From the NCBI GenBank assembly GCA_963931865.1, contig OZ007508.1, positions 16,479,104 through 16,543,103 on the forward strand: a DNA stretch of 64,000 nt, given 5' to 3'. The position numbers were made by a program, and so were the translations under genes. This DNA comes from Axinella damicornis. Lineage: Eukaryota > Porifera > Demospongiae > Axinellida > Axinellidae. The notes below the pieces were generated by a model, which was not told the DNA's origin, made no database searches, and was given only the letters and a program-made list of their open reading frames with translations. Below are positions 54,950 through 64,000 of this stretch, one piece after another. The first letter of the stretch is position 1; every line of letters begins with the position of its first letter.

Positions 54950-55104
54950 TATGTGGATATCAACCAATCAGTGTGTAGCATGGTCAGTGGATATTGACCA
55001 ATCAGAGGCAGGATGGTGATGTTATGTGGATATTGACCAATCAGTAGGCAGCATGGTGATGTAATGTGGATATTGACCAATCAGTAGGCAGCATGGTGAT
55101 GTAA
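54950..55104 (+). repeat. Tandem array of about 40-bp units, each with ACCAATCAG
   Basis: Four units (CCAATCAG at about 54964, 54998, 55036 and 55077) of the type GTGGATATTGACCAATCAGT plus AGGCAGCATGGTGATGTA. Each carries a CCAAT box in a favourable context. Convergent intergenic position between TEN1 and SNAPIN. Confidence 0.85.
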
Positions 55105-55425
55105 GGCCTCCTGTTCCAATAGTAAACAGATGCTATGACTACACTGGCCAACAAAAGTCCCCAGTACTGTAACAGACTTCTAGAGAGGATATGTACCCTC
55201 AACAATGCGATTAATTAACACTTACCAGCCCAAATGGGTTTTTTATCCCACACCCCATAGCAACTACTTGAATTCTTGAATGGTGAATACTGTTCTAACC
55301 CCCTGTGGGAGCATCGCAAACATCAACGCTTCCGTTTCATTATTATGGTACATAAAATGTAATATTATTATCACACATGAATTTATTTACACAAAAGGTA
55401 CAGTATACACAAAATTTAAATCCAA
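55105..55425. other. Intergenic tail between TEN1 and SNAPIN
   Basis: No exon recognised. TTTATT at 55382-55387 (AATAAA on the minus strand), 40 bp past the SNAPIN stop, is a likely SNAPIN polyadenylation signal. Confidence 0.6.
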
Positions 55426-58400
55426 CTATTGACCAGCCTCAATGGCAGCCCTTTGCCTTGCCGTTTCTCTGGAAACATTTCGGTGGAGTTTCTCTAACCG
55501 ATCCTACAAGGTAGCAGTAATAATCACTTTCAAGTAATATTTAATTTTGGTATCACAATATACTGATTGGGCATGTATAGGATCTACTACGTCGACGTGG
55601 AGGTGATACGATTTATCCTCCGCGGGAAAGTTTGGCCGAGGCGAAACTTTCCCAAGGAGGATAAACCGCATAACCTCTAAGTCGACGTAGTAGATCCGGC
55701 TTCTACCACAAACATAACCTCCAAGTCAAGTTAGTAGCTGGATCCGGCTGCTAGACAGCTACAACTCTCTGATTCTTATCATAGCGTGGTTCGATTACGT
55801 CATAGCGGAGGATAACCGATTTATCCTCCGCGGAACTTCAAAGGATCGCCCACGCACTGCGGTAGAACATGAAATACCCAGGTATCTGGTTCTTATCACA
55901 GCGTGGTTCGATTACGTCATAGCGGAGGATAACCGATTTATCCTCCGCGTAACTTCAAAGGATCGCCCACGCACTGCGGTAGAACATGAAATACCCAGGT
56001 ATCTGATTCTTATCACAGCGTGGTTCGATTACGTCATAGCGGAGTATCATGTGCCAGTTGCCCAGATATCATTGCAGTACTGATATTAGTCTCGGTCCCA
56101 GACCCAACCAACCCCAGCACGGATATACTGGAAGCGATACACGCGCTGGATAAACGGTCTGGGAACGAGACTATAATGATATATATTACAATGCCAATAA
56201 ATTCATTCACACATTCTATGATAGGGAATTGGGAGGATCAATGCATCACAGTCCAATAAATTTTGCATTCTAAACACAATTTTCAAAGGCGTGGGCAAGT
56301 CTCCTTCCCGCCCTACCTATATTCACAAAATTTTTCTCATGCTGCATGCACAGAAGATGGCAAACTAGTGCTGTGTTGAACGGAGTCTTCCTGTGGGCGT
56401 GCGCTCCCACCCTTGCCACCTCACCTGCACATTTTGCAGAATATCGTTGACCAGCATAATTCTCTTCCTTGAGTTGGCCAGCTTCTTGATGTAGGTGTCC
56501 AGGTCCACAGGCACCTTCTGCTTCTCTGACAGGAGTCGCAACTCTGACAATAAAATGTGGAGTTGCGTTAGAAATATAGCTCTCACCAACCACATGCACC
56601 CTAGATACGCATGCAAAATTAATAATGTGCGAGCAAGTCATGAACTGCAATAGGCTTAGTTCTCTTGGCCGTGCAATGGTGCACAGCTACACGTTGATGA
56701 ACTATAAAACCAACCCTAAACATAGCTACTAGGTGAATTCAGTGCATTGTGGGGCATGGCTGAAGCGCAGCATATGGTCATAGGCTAGCCACATGGTGCA
56801 GCTTACAAGCTTGGGGAAGCTGGGGGTGGGGCCTGAATATGAGCTTCTGTCCAGAGCAAGGGCTCTGCGCTGCACCATGGGTGTACACTACCCTCTGATT
56901 GATGACGGTGTGCCTCGTTCCCACGCACTCGGTACGGAGCACCTGGGAATGAGGCTATGTGTTAACTTGATTCTAGATTGAAACATTGCCACACTCCTAG
57001 TGAGTTACAAGTTAGTAGCTCATCCTCCGCTCAGTTTGTAGTTTCGTAGTAGTACGCAGACTACGTAGACTCCATTCTCATTCATGGTGGTCTGCAGTTT
57101 CAAGTTTGTAGTATGTAGCCAGACTATTTTGAGCCCATTCCTTCAGCAGTTTCAAGTTCATAGTACCATACCGGCGCAACATTACGATTTACGGTGCATA
57201 TGCTAACAGACACCTCACAGACAGACATCCTGATATATAGAACCAGAATCCACCTGGACTGGACACGTAGTCTCGCAAGATCAAACGCCAACTACACTGC
57301 AGTGTCATATACGCAGGCTTTGCTCCCGGCCCACCTCGTGTTGACTAGATGAAGGTTGGAAGGTTGCAGGGGATTAACCCAATAGTGCAGGCTTCTCCAC
57401 GTTCTTGCACCGAGCTTGGAAGTTGGAGGATAGGGATTAAAGCATTTCTCTCATCATCATGCACTCCTACCAAAGAATATGTCCAATGGTCTCACTTGGA
57501 TTGATGCAAAAGGTTTGTTACGATATTATGGGGGAGGAATCTGCTACATCTAGCCTCATTCCCAGGCCTACCCCTGTTCTTCGGCTTGCGTTGACAATTA
57601 TACATGGATGCAGGAGAGCGAAAAAGAACAGGAAAGGCCTGGTATCATTCATGACACGAGTGATGTCAGGTGGACATGGGGGGGGGGGGGGGGGGGGGGG
57701 GGCGTAGTCATTTCAGCAGGTCCTGAAGCAGTTCATCTCCAGTCAACCCAGTTCGAATGCTCAGCGGCTAGTCGACTCAGACGATCTACACAACTTCGTT
57801 GGCCAGCTTTTGAACTTATTTGCGTTTGAGCCACACCCTCCCTACGTCCACCTGACATCAATCACATGATGGATAAATACCAGGCCTTCCCCGAATTTTG
57901 CCGCACCACTCTTCCACATTTGTCAACGCAAACCGAAGAACAGAAAAAACGGGGTAGGCCTGGGAACGAGGCTATGCCACATCTTCCTCCTATCAGAGAA
58001 CAGAACTTATCTTGCTCGGTGAATGGGTATTACCTTCTGACAGCTGGTCAATCTGTTCCCTCAGCTCTGCCTGGCTCCTTCTGTAAACAGGGAAGGTGCA
58101 TACACAAGGTGTACACACATGCTCAGCATTAAGCACTCAATAAAAGTACACTATATGAATAACAGACAGACAGACAGATGGACATGAAAAAGGTATTGCC
58201 ATCCTAGCTGGCAAAAAAATAAAAGCTGTTTAGTAAACTGACACCAGCCCACAGGCTCTATCGAGCATTTACTTGTGAGCACTTATCTGGATTAGAGAAT
58301 GATCCTTAAGGTTACGGGATACTTGTGCACGCGCCGTGCGAAATGTATAGGGAAATGCATACTTAAGCTCGCTAACCAAGAATCTCTGGTATGAAGAGCG

Positions 58401-58988
58401 TAAGCAACTTGATTCTGGAGGTGGAGGTGCGCTGTCGCAAGGTGCAGGGCATGACGGAAGCTTTTACCGATACGCTGTATAGCCGTGCAAAAACGAGCAG
58501 TTCAGTTCACCAAAAAGCCGTATTTACCGCTTTTCTTGAGCGAGACAGCAGATAAATTTGCCAGGGATTATACTATCGAAAAAAGCTTCCGTCATGCCCT
58601 GCACCTTGTGACAGCGCACCTCAACCGCCAGAATCAAGTTGCTCACGCTCTTCATACTCGAGATTTTTGGTTAGCAAGCTTAAGTATGCATTTCCCAATA
58701 CATTTCACACGGCGCGCGCAAGAGTATCCCGTAACCTTAAAAAGAACAAAGTGGATATTGGTCCGGCAGGAAGCAGGGCAATAGGTTAGGGTATATTAGG
58801 GCCAGGGCCGGTTCTAGATGCGCACACGTTTCCGGTACCTATACCTAAAGTATGTACTTCCTGCCGGACCAATATCCACGTCGTAAAAAGAAGTACCACT
58901 GTTACACAAAAGTGGCACAATGCTACAGTGGTTGAGTAGCAAACATACATAAGCAAGTTTCACAGTTTGAGCATAGATGCTTTCACAC

Positions 58989-59034
<46 letters not shown>

Positions 59035-59326
59035 AACACACACACACTCAACACACACACACTCAACACACACACACACACACACACTCAACACACACAC
59101 ACTCAACACACACACACACTCAACACACACACTCAACACACACACACACTCAACACATAGTCTCGCGGGGCCAGACCCACACGTCTGGCCCCACGAGACT
59201 ACTCAACACACACCTGACTTCTGTAATCTTTCTATCCACCTGCTCTACGGATGGGGACAGGATTCCCAGAATCCCAGCCGCAAGTAGCTCCTCGCGGTGG
59301 ACATCTTCAAGAATCAGATCGGCCAT
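55426..59326 (-). CDS. SNAPIN: SNAPIN, BLOC-1/BORC subunit
   Basis: Subunit of BLOC-1 and BORC, acting in lysosome-related organelle biogenesis and lysosome positioning; it also binds SNAP25 in animals. Four minus-strand exons, 59326-59214, 58080-58034, 56543-56425 and 55503-55426, total 357 nt and encode 118 residues (human 136). Diagnostic segments are SQAELREQIDQLSEEL (human SQVELREQIDNLATEL), PVDLDTYIKKLANSRKRI (human LDLDPYVKKLLNARRRV), MLVNDILQNVQDRLEKLHRN (human VVLVNNILQNAQERLRRLNH) and SRETARQRAAIEAGQ. The protein is essentially one helical coiled-coil hairpin. The vertebrate Ala/Gly-rich N-terminal extension is absent; the ATG is preceded by AAA (ACTAAAATGG context). Introns are loaded with palindromes. 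Confidence 0.95.
55580..55697. mobile_element. 118-bp palindrome in a SNAPIN intron
   Basis: GGATCTACTACGTCGAC at the left inverts to GTCGACGTAGTAGATCC at the right, and an inner stem is formed by TTTATCCTCCGCGGGAAAGT. The inner TTATCCTCCGCG motif recurs in the adjacent tandem repeat. Confidence 0.85.
55772..56043 (+). repeat. 117-bp tandem repeat, 2.3 units
   Basis: Units start at 55772, 55889 and 56006 with TTCTTATCAYAGCGTGGTTC and are almost identical. Each contains the inverted pair GCGGAGGATAA/TTATCCTCCGC. It lies in the last SNAPIN intron. Confidence 0.9.
56087..56173. mobile_element. Hairpin MITE in a SNAPIN intron
   Basis: TAGTCTCGGTCCCAGACC at the left pairs with GGTCTGGGAACGAGACTA at the right. 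The interior AACCAACCCCAGCACGGAT is shared with the copies at about 45445 and 52785. Confidence 0.85.
56911..56957. mobile_element. Degenerate hairpin MITE
   Basis: GTGCCTCGTTCCCACGCAC at the left pairs imperfectly with GTACGGAGCACCTGGGAATGAGGCTA-type ends at the right. It lies in a SNAPIN intron. Confidence 0.6.
57551..57974. mobile_element. Long-form inverted-repeat element of the hairpin family
   Basis: TAGCCTCATTCCCAGGCCTA at the left inverts to TAGGCCTGGGAACGAGGCTA at the right, and the arms extend through CTGTTCTTCGG(C/T)TTGCGTTGACA. The centre carries a poly-G run (about 57678-57701) and unique sequence. A solitary right arm of the same subtype lies at about 46360-46412. It lies in SNAPIN intron 2. 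Confidence 0.85.
58306..58740. mobile_element. Large inverted-repeat element, TTAA-flanked
   Basis: Arms of about 170 bp (58306-58475 and 58572-58740) are near-perfect inverses. The ends read TTAAGGTTACGGGATACT and AGTATCCCGTAACCTTAA. TTAA at both ends again suggests a piggyBac-type target. The 100-bp centre has no coding potential. It lies in SNAPIN intron 1. Confidence 0.85.
58748..58880. mobile_element. MITE (AAGTGGATATTGGTCCGGC) in SNAPIN intron 1
   Basis: AAGTGGATATTGGTCCGGCA inverts to TGCCGGACCAATATCCAC. Same family as 3614-3755, inserted only a few bases from the preceding large inverted repeat. Confidence 0.88.
58985..59157. repeat. (CA)n and CACTCAACA repeat
   Basis: A pure CA stretch followed by about ten interspersed ACTCAACACACACAC units. 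It ends at a hairpin MITE and lies 57 bp from the SNAPIN first-exon donor. Confidence 0.95.
59158..59203. mobile_element. Hairpin MITE (TAGTCTCGCGGGGCCAGAC subtype)
   Basis: TAGTCTCGCGGGGCCAGACC inverts to GTCTGGCCCCACGAGACTA. The outer TAGTCTCG is shared with other subfamilies but the inner stem differs. Confidence 0.88.
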
Positions 59327-59570
59327 TTTAGTCTTGGTACAATAAAATTAATATTATGGTGAACGTAATTATTACGTCATTGGAATAAATGAGCCCCACC
59401 CAACTATATACGTGCAAAATGGTAGTATTACCTCACTGATGAGCATAGATAAAATAAACCGACCGTCCAATCCGCACCACTCGATCGATCACCCAGTAGT
59501 CTCGACCCCCGCCCCGGCCAGCCAGCAAGATGAGCTGGAGCTCGAGACTGCACGGAGTACGGAGCTACTC

Positions 59571-59615
59571 CAGTCTCGGAACCAGACCCTCGCCGTGGGT
59601 CTGGTTCCGAGACTA
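59571..59615. mobile_element. Hairpin MITE (AGTCTCGGAACCAGAC subtype)
   Basis: CAGTCTCGGAACCAGACCC inverts to GGGTCTGGTTCCGAGACT; same subtype as 25269-25317. Confidence 0.88.
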
Positions 59616-59749
59616 ATCATGTGACGCTAGCAGCTACGCCCTCGAAGTTGCAAAACACCATGACGAGTACTTTCCTTTGACTTTCAGGTGAGTTGCACGA
59701 TGTAATATTTGTACCATCCTACCAAGGTTTCTGGCATCATAGTCTGGCA

Positions 59750-59841
59750 TAGTCTCGCGTGGCCCAGACCCTTCCTGCGACGATTAGTGGGGCGGGGCGC
59801 CCCCTAATCGCCGCGGGAAGGGTCTGGGCCACGCGAGACTA
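59750..59841. mobile_element. Perfect 92-bp hairpin MITE (TAGTCTCGCGTGGCCCAGAC)
   Basis: The arms are perfect inverses over more than 30 bp (TAGTCTCGCGTGGCCCAGAC, then CCTTCC and further). The centre GATTAGTGGGGCGGGGCGCC is itself nearly palindromic. Confidence 0.9.
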
Positions 59842-59952
59842 AGTCTGACACAAAGACATATCGCTTCTAAGTCATAATTATAGATCTATGATAATGTGCA
59901 TGTTAATAGTCTCGCCATGCATCGTTAATAGCGTACGTGCGCATTCTATTAC

Positions 59953-60660
59953 GAAGTGGATATTGGTCGGGCAGGAAGTAACTTAAGTATAGGTATCGGA
60001 CACACATGCGCATTCAGCACTGGTCCTAGTCCTAATATGTATGGTGTGCCGTTCGTGTCAAAACTCAGATTTCTTCTTTTATGAAACCACGTGACAGTCT
60101 ACACTAAGTTTGCTATACATGAGGGCATTGAAACATCAGTCAGCATTAATATTTTGCTAACCATCGATCGACATAATTTTACTAAACACCGATCGATTGT
60201 ACTAAACGTGGTAACATCGACCAGTGTTTGCGATTGATGTTTAGTAGCTAAATGTCTATCGGTGTTTAGTAAAGAATCTGTGTTAGCAAAATTAATGTCG
60301 ATGTTTAGTGAAGATCAATCATTGCTTAGTGAAATTAAATTGATGACGATATAGATGTTTAGCAAATGTCAATCTACCCTGGCTATGTATATTGTCAGCA
60401 TCAAAGAAGTCCCATCTGAGGCTAAGAAGAGCCAGACTACCCAGAACTTACCCCATAGCTCTTGTTCCCTCTGTAGTTCCAAACCTGTATGTATGAACCA
60501 CTGTAGAACACAGGGAACCAGGTCAATGTTTAGCAAATATCCGTGTAGATCGTGTGGTTTAATAAAGATGCCTTAAAATCGTTTTGACACAAACGGCACA
60601 CCATAAATATGTACCCTGACCATTGCCCAACTGACTTCCTGCCGGACCAATAACCGCTTC
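59953..60660. mobile_element. MITE of the GTGGATATTGGTCCGGCAGG family with a long interior
   Basis: The left arm (GAAGTGGATATTGGTCGGGC, then ATGTATGGTGTGCCGTTCGT) is inverted at the right (ACAAACGGCACACCATAAAT, then CCGGACCAATAACCGCTTC). The interior of about 510 bp carries many diverged copies of TTTAGTAAA or GTTTAGYRAA in both orientations, mixed with CGATCGA. Confidence 0.8.
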
Positions 60661-60668
60661 AAAATAAG

Positions 60669-60717
60669 GTCTCGCATAGCCAGACTACTCTCGCAAGAGT
60701 GTGGCTATGCGAGACTA
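60669..60717. mobile_element. Hairpin MITE (GTCTCGCATAGCCAGACTA)
   Basis: GGTCTCGCATAGCCAGACTA pairs with GTGGCTATGCGAGACTA. A third inner-stem variant within the TAGTCTCG group. Confidence 0.85.
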
Positions 60718-61105
60718 GCCATGTATCTCAAATCATGGCTTGTAATCAGTTACCTCTACGTTTAGGATCCAAGCATACTGTTCATGGCTCTATGGTTTAG
60801 TTAATCATTCTTGATGAGTAATTGAAAATCCCATACTTTCTCAGAGACTACAAGGATTTGCTGGTAATTTGTAGGCAATCATATAAGCATTCAAGTTTGG
60901 GTAGTACAAATTAAGTTGATATGCAAGTGCAAAAGAATCCAATAGAACAAACTTTAGTCACCAGCCCTCCAACACTTAACATAGTTGTTTTAGGCATGCT
61001 TATGGTACGCTATTGATGATTTTTTTTCAATCATTCTGTTATCAGCTGACAGCAAACTTGGATCCACTGCACCCGTGCCACTGTCAGTCCCAATAAAGTG
61101 CCGTG

Positions 61106-64000
61106 ATGGGGAAAGTGGACTTTTGTCTTGTATTCCTGACAGTTCAACTTTTCCTGTGCCCTTCCTCTGCTGTCACCTACTATGTCACCCCCGACCCTGA
61201 CACTTCCTGTCCCACGACATTTCTGCCCTGCCTCACTCTCTCCCAGTATGCCCAAGCTGCCGATCAATACTTCACCTCCAATCGTACCATATTTCTGTTC
61301 CTTACTGGAGATCATGTTCTTAGTGAGAATATCACAGTTTCCAGCATCTCTCACCTGTCTCTGATTGGTGGAATCAGGAGCTCACCACCTTCCGCTGAGA
61401 CTAGTACCAGAATCGTTTGCAATGAGTCCAATTACATTTCCTTCTCGGCCATCTCGGAGCTACGAATGATTGCGCTGACAATTTCGTTCTGCGGTACCAA
61501 CAGTCTTCCTGCAATCACTGTTACTTCAGCCGACGATGCCATGGTAACAAACTGTGCTTTCGACCACAGCCTGAGCACCGCTTTTGTTGCTACAAGCAGT
61601 GACTTAGCTTTTGAAGGAACTACCCTGTTTGATCACAATACAGGTGGAGGGCTAACCGTATCTAGCAGTAGTGTCGAATTGAGAGGTAGGAATACCTTCC
61701 GAGATAATAACAGAAGTGGTATTTCTGTAGATGGAAGTGACTTGAGAATATCTGGAGAAACTTTATTTGTTGGCAACTCAAATCCCTTGTCGCCTCAATT
61801 CTACAGTTGCTACAGTGCAGGTATTCAAGCCCATAACAGCATGGTTACTATCTTGGGACAATGCACTTTTTCAAACAATACGGGTCCCAACGCGGCAGGG
61901 GCAGTCTGTATCCAGCGAACGACTCTACAGTGGAAAGGCATAGCCGAGTTTGTCAACAACTCTGGAAATTACGCCGGTGGGATTTTCGTACAAGACAGTG
62001 TCTTTAACTTCACTGGTGTGTGTAAGTTTATCCAAAATTCTGGACCAAGTGGAGCTGCCATTTATTCTCTGACTAGCACCATTAATATGGATGGCAATGC
62101 TCTCTTCCAATCAAACTCGGTACGGGGTGATGGAGGTGCTATCTCTGCTACCAGCAGTACCCTCATGTGGACTGGCACTGGAACCTTTGTGAATAATTCT
62201 GCAGGAAGATGGGGAGGAGTGATGCTCCTAGCCAGAAGTTCACTCACTTGCACTGGAGTGTACACCTATACTGATAACGTTGCTCTCAGCGAGGGTGGTG
62301 CCATCATAACAGTTGGTGATAATGGTATTAACTGTTCTGGAGTAGGGTCATTTGTCCGTAATTCTGCACAGAGAGGAGGAGCCATTCGTACACGTGATAG
62401 CAGCTATCTCAGCTGGAACGGTACTATTCACTTCAGAGACAATTCTGCTCGCTACAACGGTGGTGGCATTTCTGGCCAGGTTTACCTTGATGGTGTGAAT
62501 ACGTTCAGTAATAATTCTGCAATCTTAGGTTCTGGTGGTGGAGTGTATGCGTCACAAGCAGGTTTGAATGGAAACAACACTTTTGTTGGCAACTTTGCTG
62601 GAGACGAAGGCGGTGGCATCAGCATATTTGCAGGAACAATAAGTGGTCAAAGCAACTTTACTGGTAACCGTGCAGAAAACAATGGAGGGGGCTTGTCAAT
62701 ACGTATTTCTGGTACATCAGAGCTCTTTGGAATCAATTTGTTTGAAAATAACTCAGCCCTTTATGGTGGAGCAGTGTTTGTTGCCATAGCCGCTATTCAT
62801 AGCATCAGCTGGAACAGCATTTTCAAGAGCAATACCGCCAGTTTTGGTGGAGGAGCAGTCTTCGCATCTCGCTTGAGTAGAAGCACTATCAGCAGAAATG
62901 AAACAGTTTTCATCAGCAATTCTGCCAACTTTGGAGGAGCTGTCATGAGTTTTGGTGAGGTGAATATTACTGGAAGTAGCTTACTGTTCAACAATACGGC
63001 TCTCTTAAATGGTGGAGCAATAACTACTGCAGACTCCAAGCTTGTTTTTGGTGGAGAAGTGGAGGTTTCCGCAAACTCAGCTTTGAGTGGCGGTGGCGTT
63101 TACTCAGCATCATCCACATTGCACATTCTACCAAATACTACGGTATACTTCCAAAACAATCTTGCAATGCAGCAAGGAGGAGCGATTTTTGTGGAGGATC
63201 CGCTGTTTATTTACTGCAGCAATAGGGTCTTGCAGGATAGAAATTCCCCACAAACAATTGGTGTTAATGAATGCTTTTTTCAGCCAACTTCTGAGCCAAT
63301 ACATCGTGGCGAAACTTTTGCAGAAGCCATTGAGAATATCTCTCTGGTCTTTGAGAACAACACAGCAGAGGAAGGAGGTGATGCTTTGTTTGGTGGCATT
63401 GTGGACAACTGTGTTTACTTGGTCACGGATGCCATTTCGGGCATTGAACGCCGTGCCCCTTCCAATGTGATATTTGATGCAATATCCAACTTCCAAGGTG
63501 AGACGGACAGTGTCTCAAGAGTATCGTCATCAGCATATCGCATTTGTCCATGCCTGAATGGAAAGATTGACTGCAGTAAAACTACCTACGACCTTGAAGC
63601 GTATCCTGGTGAGACGTTATCAGTCCCTCTCACTGCTGTTGGACAGCAAAACGGAGCAGCCTCTTCTGTTATCATAGCTTACCTTAATGCACCAACAACT
63701 GCAAGCTTTGGTGAGCGTGAGGATGTCCAGGCAGTCACAGCGCGGTGTAGTCTAGTTCCCTATACACTACTCTCAAGAAGCAGTTCTGAAACTTTCCTAC
63801 TGTATTCTGAAGCTCCATGTGGTACTTTAGGGGTGCCTCTTAAAGTAAATGTTACCCTTCTCCCCTGTCCTACTGGTTTCCAGTTATCTCAGACTTCTTC
63901 ATCGTGTGTTTGTGCAGACAGGCTCCAGAAATACACACAGAGCTGCAACATTGCGGACGGAGAAATAGAGCGTGATGGTGATTTCTGGATAGGAGTAGAG
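61106..64000 (+). CDS. PMP-repeat parallel beta-helix surface protein (3' truncated by window)
   Basis: One uninterrupted frame of 965 codons runs to the window edge. It starts with a signal peptide (KVDFCLVFLTVQLFLCPSSA) followed by TYYVTPDPDTSCP. The body (about residues 80-700) is built of about 16 repeats in which F-x-x-N and N-S-A segments alternate with GGA(I/V), for example FVNNSAGRWGGVM, FENNSALYGGAVF and FISNSANFGGAVM. This is the pattern of the chlamydial polymorphic outer-membrane-protein repeat, which folds as a right-handed parallel beta-helix. A Cys-rich C-terminal region follows (CPCLNGKIDC, CPTGFQLSQTSSSCVCADR). Many N-x-S/T sequons fit a secreted, glycosylated eukaryotic protein. 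I recall similar large proteins being multicopy in sponges; their role is unknown (adhesion or recognition is a guess). The lack of introns contrasts with the other long genes here. A C-terminal membrane segment may lie beyond the window. Confidence 0.85.
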   Translation, partial: MGKVDFCLVFLTVQLFLCPSSAVTYYVTPDPDTSCPTTFLPCLTLSQYAQAADQYFTSNRTIFLFLTGDHVLSENITVSSISHLSLIGGIRSSPPSAETSTRIVCNESNYISFSAISELRMIALTISFCGTNSLPAITVTSADDAMVTNCAFDHSLSTAFVATSSDLAFEGTTLFDHNTGGGLTVSSSSVELRGRNTFRDNNRSGISVDGSDLRISGETLFVGNSNPLSPQFYSCYSAGIQAHNSMVTILGQCTFSNNTGPNAAGAVCIQRTTLQWKGIAEFVNNSGNYAGGIFVQDSVFNFTGVCKFIQNSGPSGAAIYSLTSTINMDGNALFQSNSVRGDGGAISATSSTLMWTGTGTFVNNSAGRWGGVMLLARSSLTCTGVYTYTDNVALSEGGAIITVGDNGINCSGVGSFVRNSAQRGGAIRTRDSSYLSWNGTIHFRDNSARYNGGGISGQVYLDGVNTFSNNSAILGSGGGVYASQAGLNGNNTFVGNFAGDEGGGISIFAGTISGQSNFTGNRAENNGGGLSIRISGTSELFGINLFENNSALYGGAVFVAIAAIHSISWNSIFKSNTASFGGGAVFASRLSRSTISRNETVFISNSANFGGAVMSFGEVNITGSSLLFNNTALLNGGAITTADSKLVFGGEVEVSANSALSGGGVYSASSTLHILPNTTVYFQNNLAMQQGGAIFVEDPLFIYCSNRVLQDRNSPQTIGVNECFFQPTSEPIHRGETFAEAIENISLVFENNTAEEGGDALFGGIVDNCVYLVTDAISGIERRAPSNVIFDAISNFQGETDSVSRVSSSAYRICPCLNGKIDCSKTTYDLEAYPGETLSVPLTAVGQQNGAASSVIIAYLNAPTTASFGEREDVQAVTARCSLVPYTLLSRSSSETFLLYSEAPCGTLGVPLKVNVTLLPCPTGFQLSQTSSSCVCADRLQKYTQSCNIADGEIERDGDFWIGVE

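Larger units (their letters stand above)
59327..61105. other. Repeat-dense interval between SNAPIN and the PMP-like gene
   Basis: Shared upstream region of two divergently oriented genes. It contains four hairpins or MITEs and a series of TTTAGTAAA/CGATCGA-type diverged repeats. From about 60720 to 61105 I see only unique AT-rich sequence and a T run (about 61021). Confidence 0.5.

Overview
The window looks like a draft-assembly segment of an early-branching metazoan, most likely a demosponge (inference). All recognised genes are eukaryotic and intron-rich with ordinary GT-AG introns. They include animal-type families (a laminin chain, the BLOC-1 subunit SNAPIN, death-domain proteins) next to a large chlamydial-PMP-like beta-helix surface protein of a kind I recall as multicopy in sponges. 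One run of 200 N (43459-43658) marks an assembly gap. I cannot name the species.

Layout. 1-3350 is gene-poor and repeat-rich. 3354-13060 (+) is the 3' part of a laminin chain: 19 exons in consistent phase, 1,474 codons plus stop, with the order LF, LE, L4, LE, coiled coil. 14501-15693 (+) is a conventional actin interrupted by an in-frame TAG exactly where Lys336 should be. 16040-17575 holds only weak candidate exons. 18363-22918 (+) is EI24 (10 exons, 309 aa). 23671-24883 (-) is a protein with two death domains, 5' end unresolved. 26214-53563 (-) is a tandem array of three type-I Hsp40 (DNAJA1-like) genes. Copy A (26214-39166, 400 aa) and copy C (45299-53563, 403 aa) are complete and end in a CaaX box. 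Copy B (40535-43973) is divergent and partly hidden by the N gap. 54079-54438 (+) is TEN1 of the CST telomere complex, arranged head-to-head with DNAJA copy C across a short region that contains heat-shock elements. 55426-59326 (-) is SNAPIN (4 exons, 118 aa). 61106 to the window end (+) is the intronless PMP-like protein, truncated by the edge.

The genes do not form a pathway. The unifying signal is the repeat landscape. Introns and spacers are filled with short perfect or near-perfect palindromes. The dominant family has ends of the type TAGCCTCGTTCCCAGGC or TAGTCTCG-CCAGAC, in lengths from 37 bp to about 610 bp. Other families are a GTGGATATTGGTCCGGCAGG inverted-repeat element, an element with a CATGATGACATCAT core, TTAA-flanked piggyBac-like MITEs (one carrying a tRNA-like pol III promoter), Ty3/gypsy fragments arranged as an inverted repeat, a 1.3-kb fold-back element, and several minisatellites.

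The observations most worth following up are the laminin with both a beta-type LF and a gamma/alpha-type L4 domain, the actin internal stop, the diverging DNAJA copy B, and the heat-shock element promoter between DNAJA copy C and TEN1.
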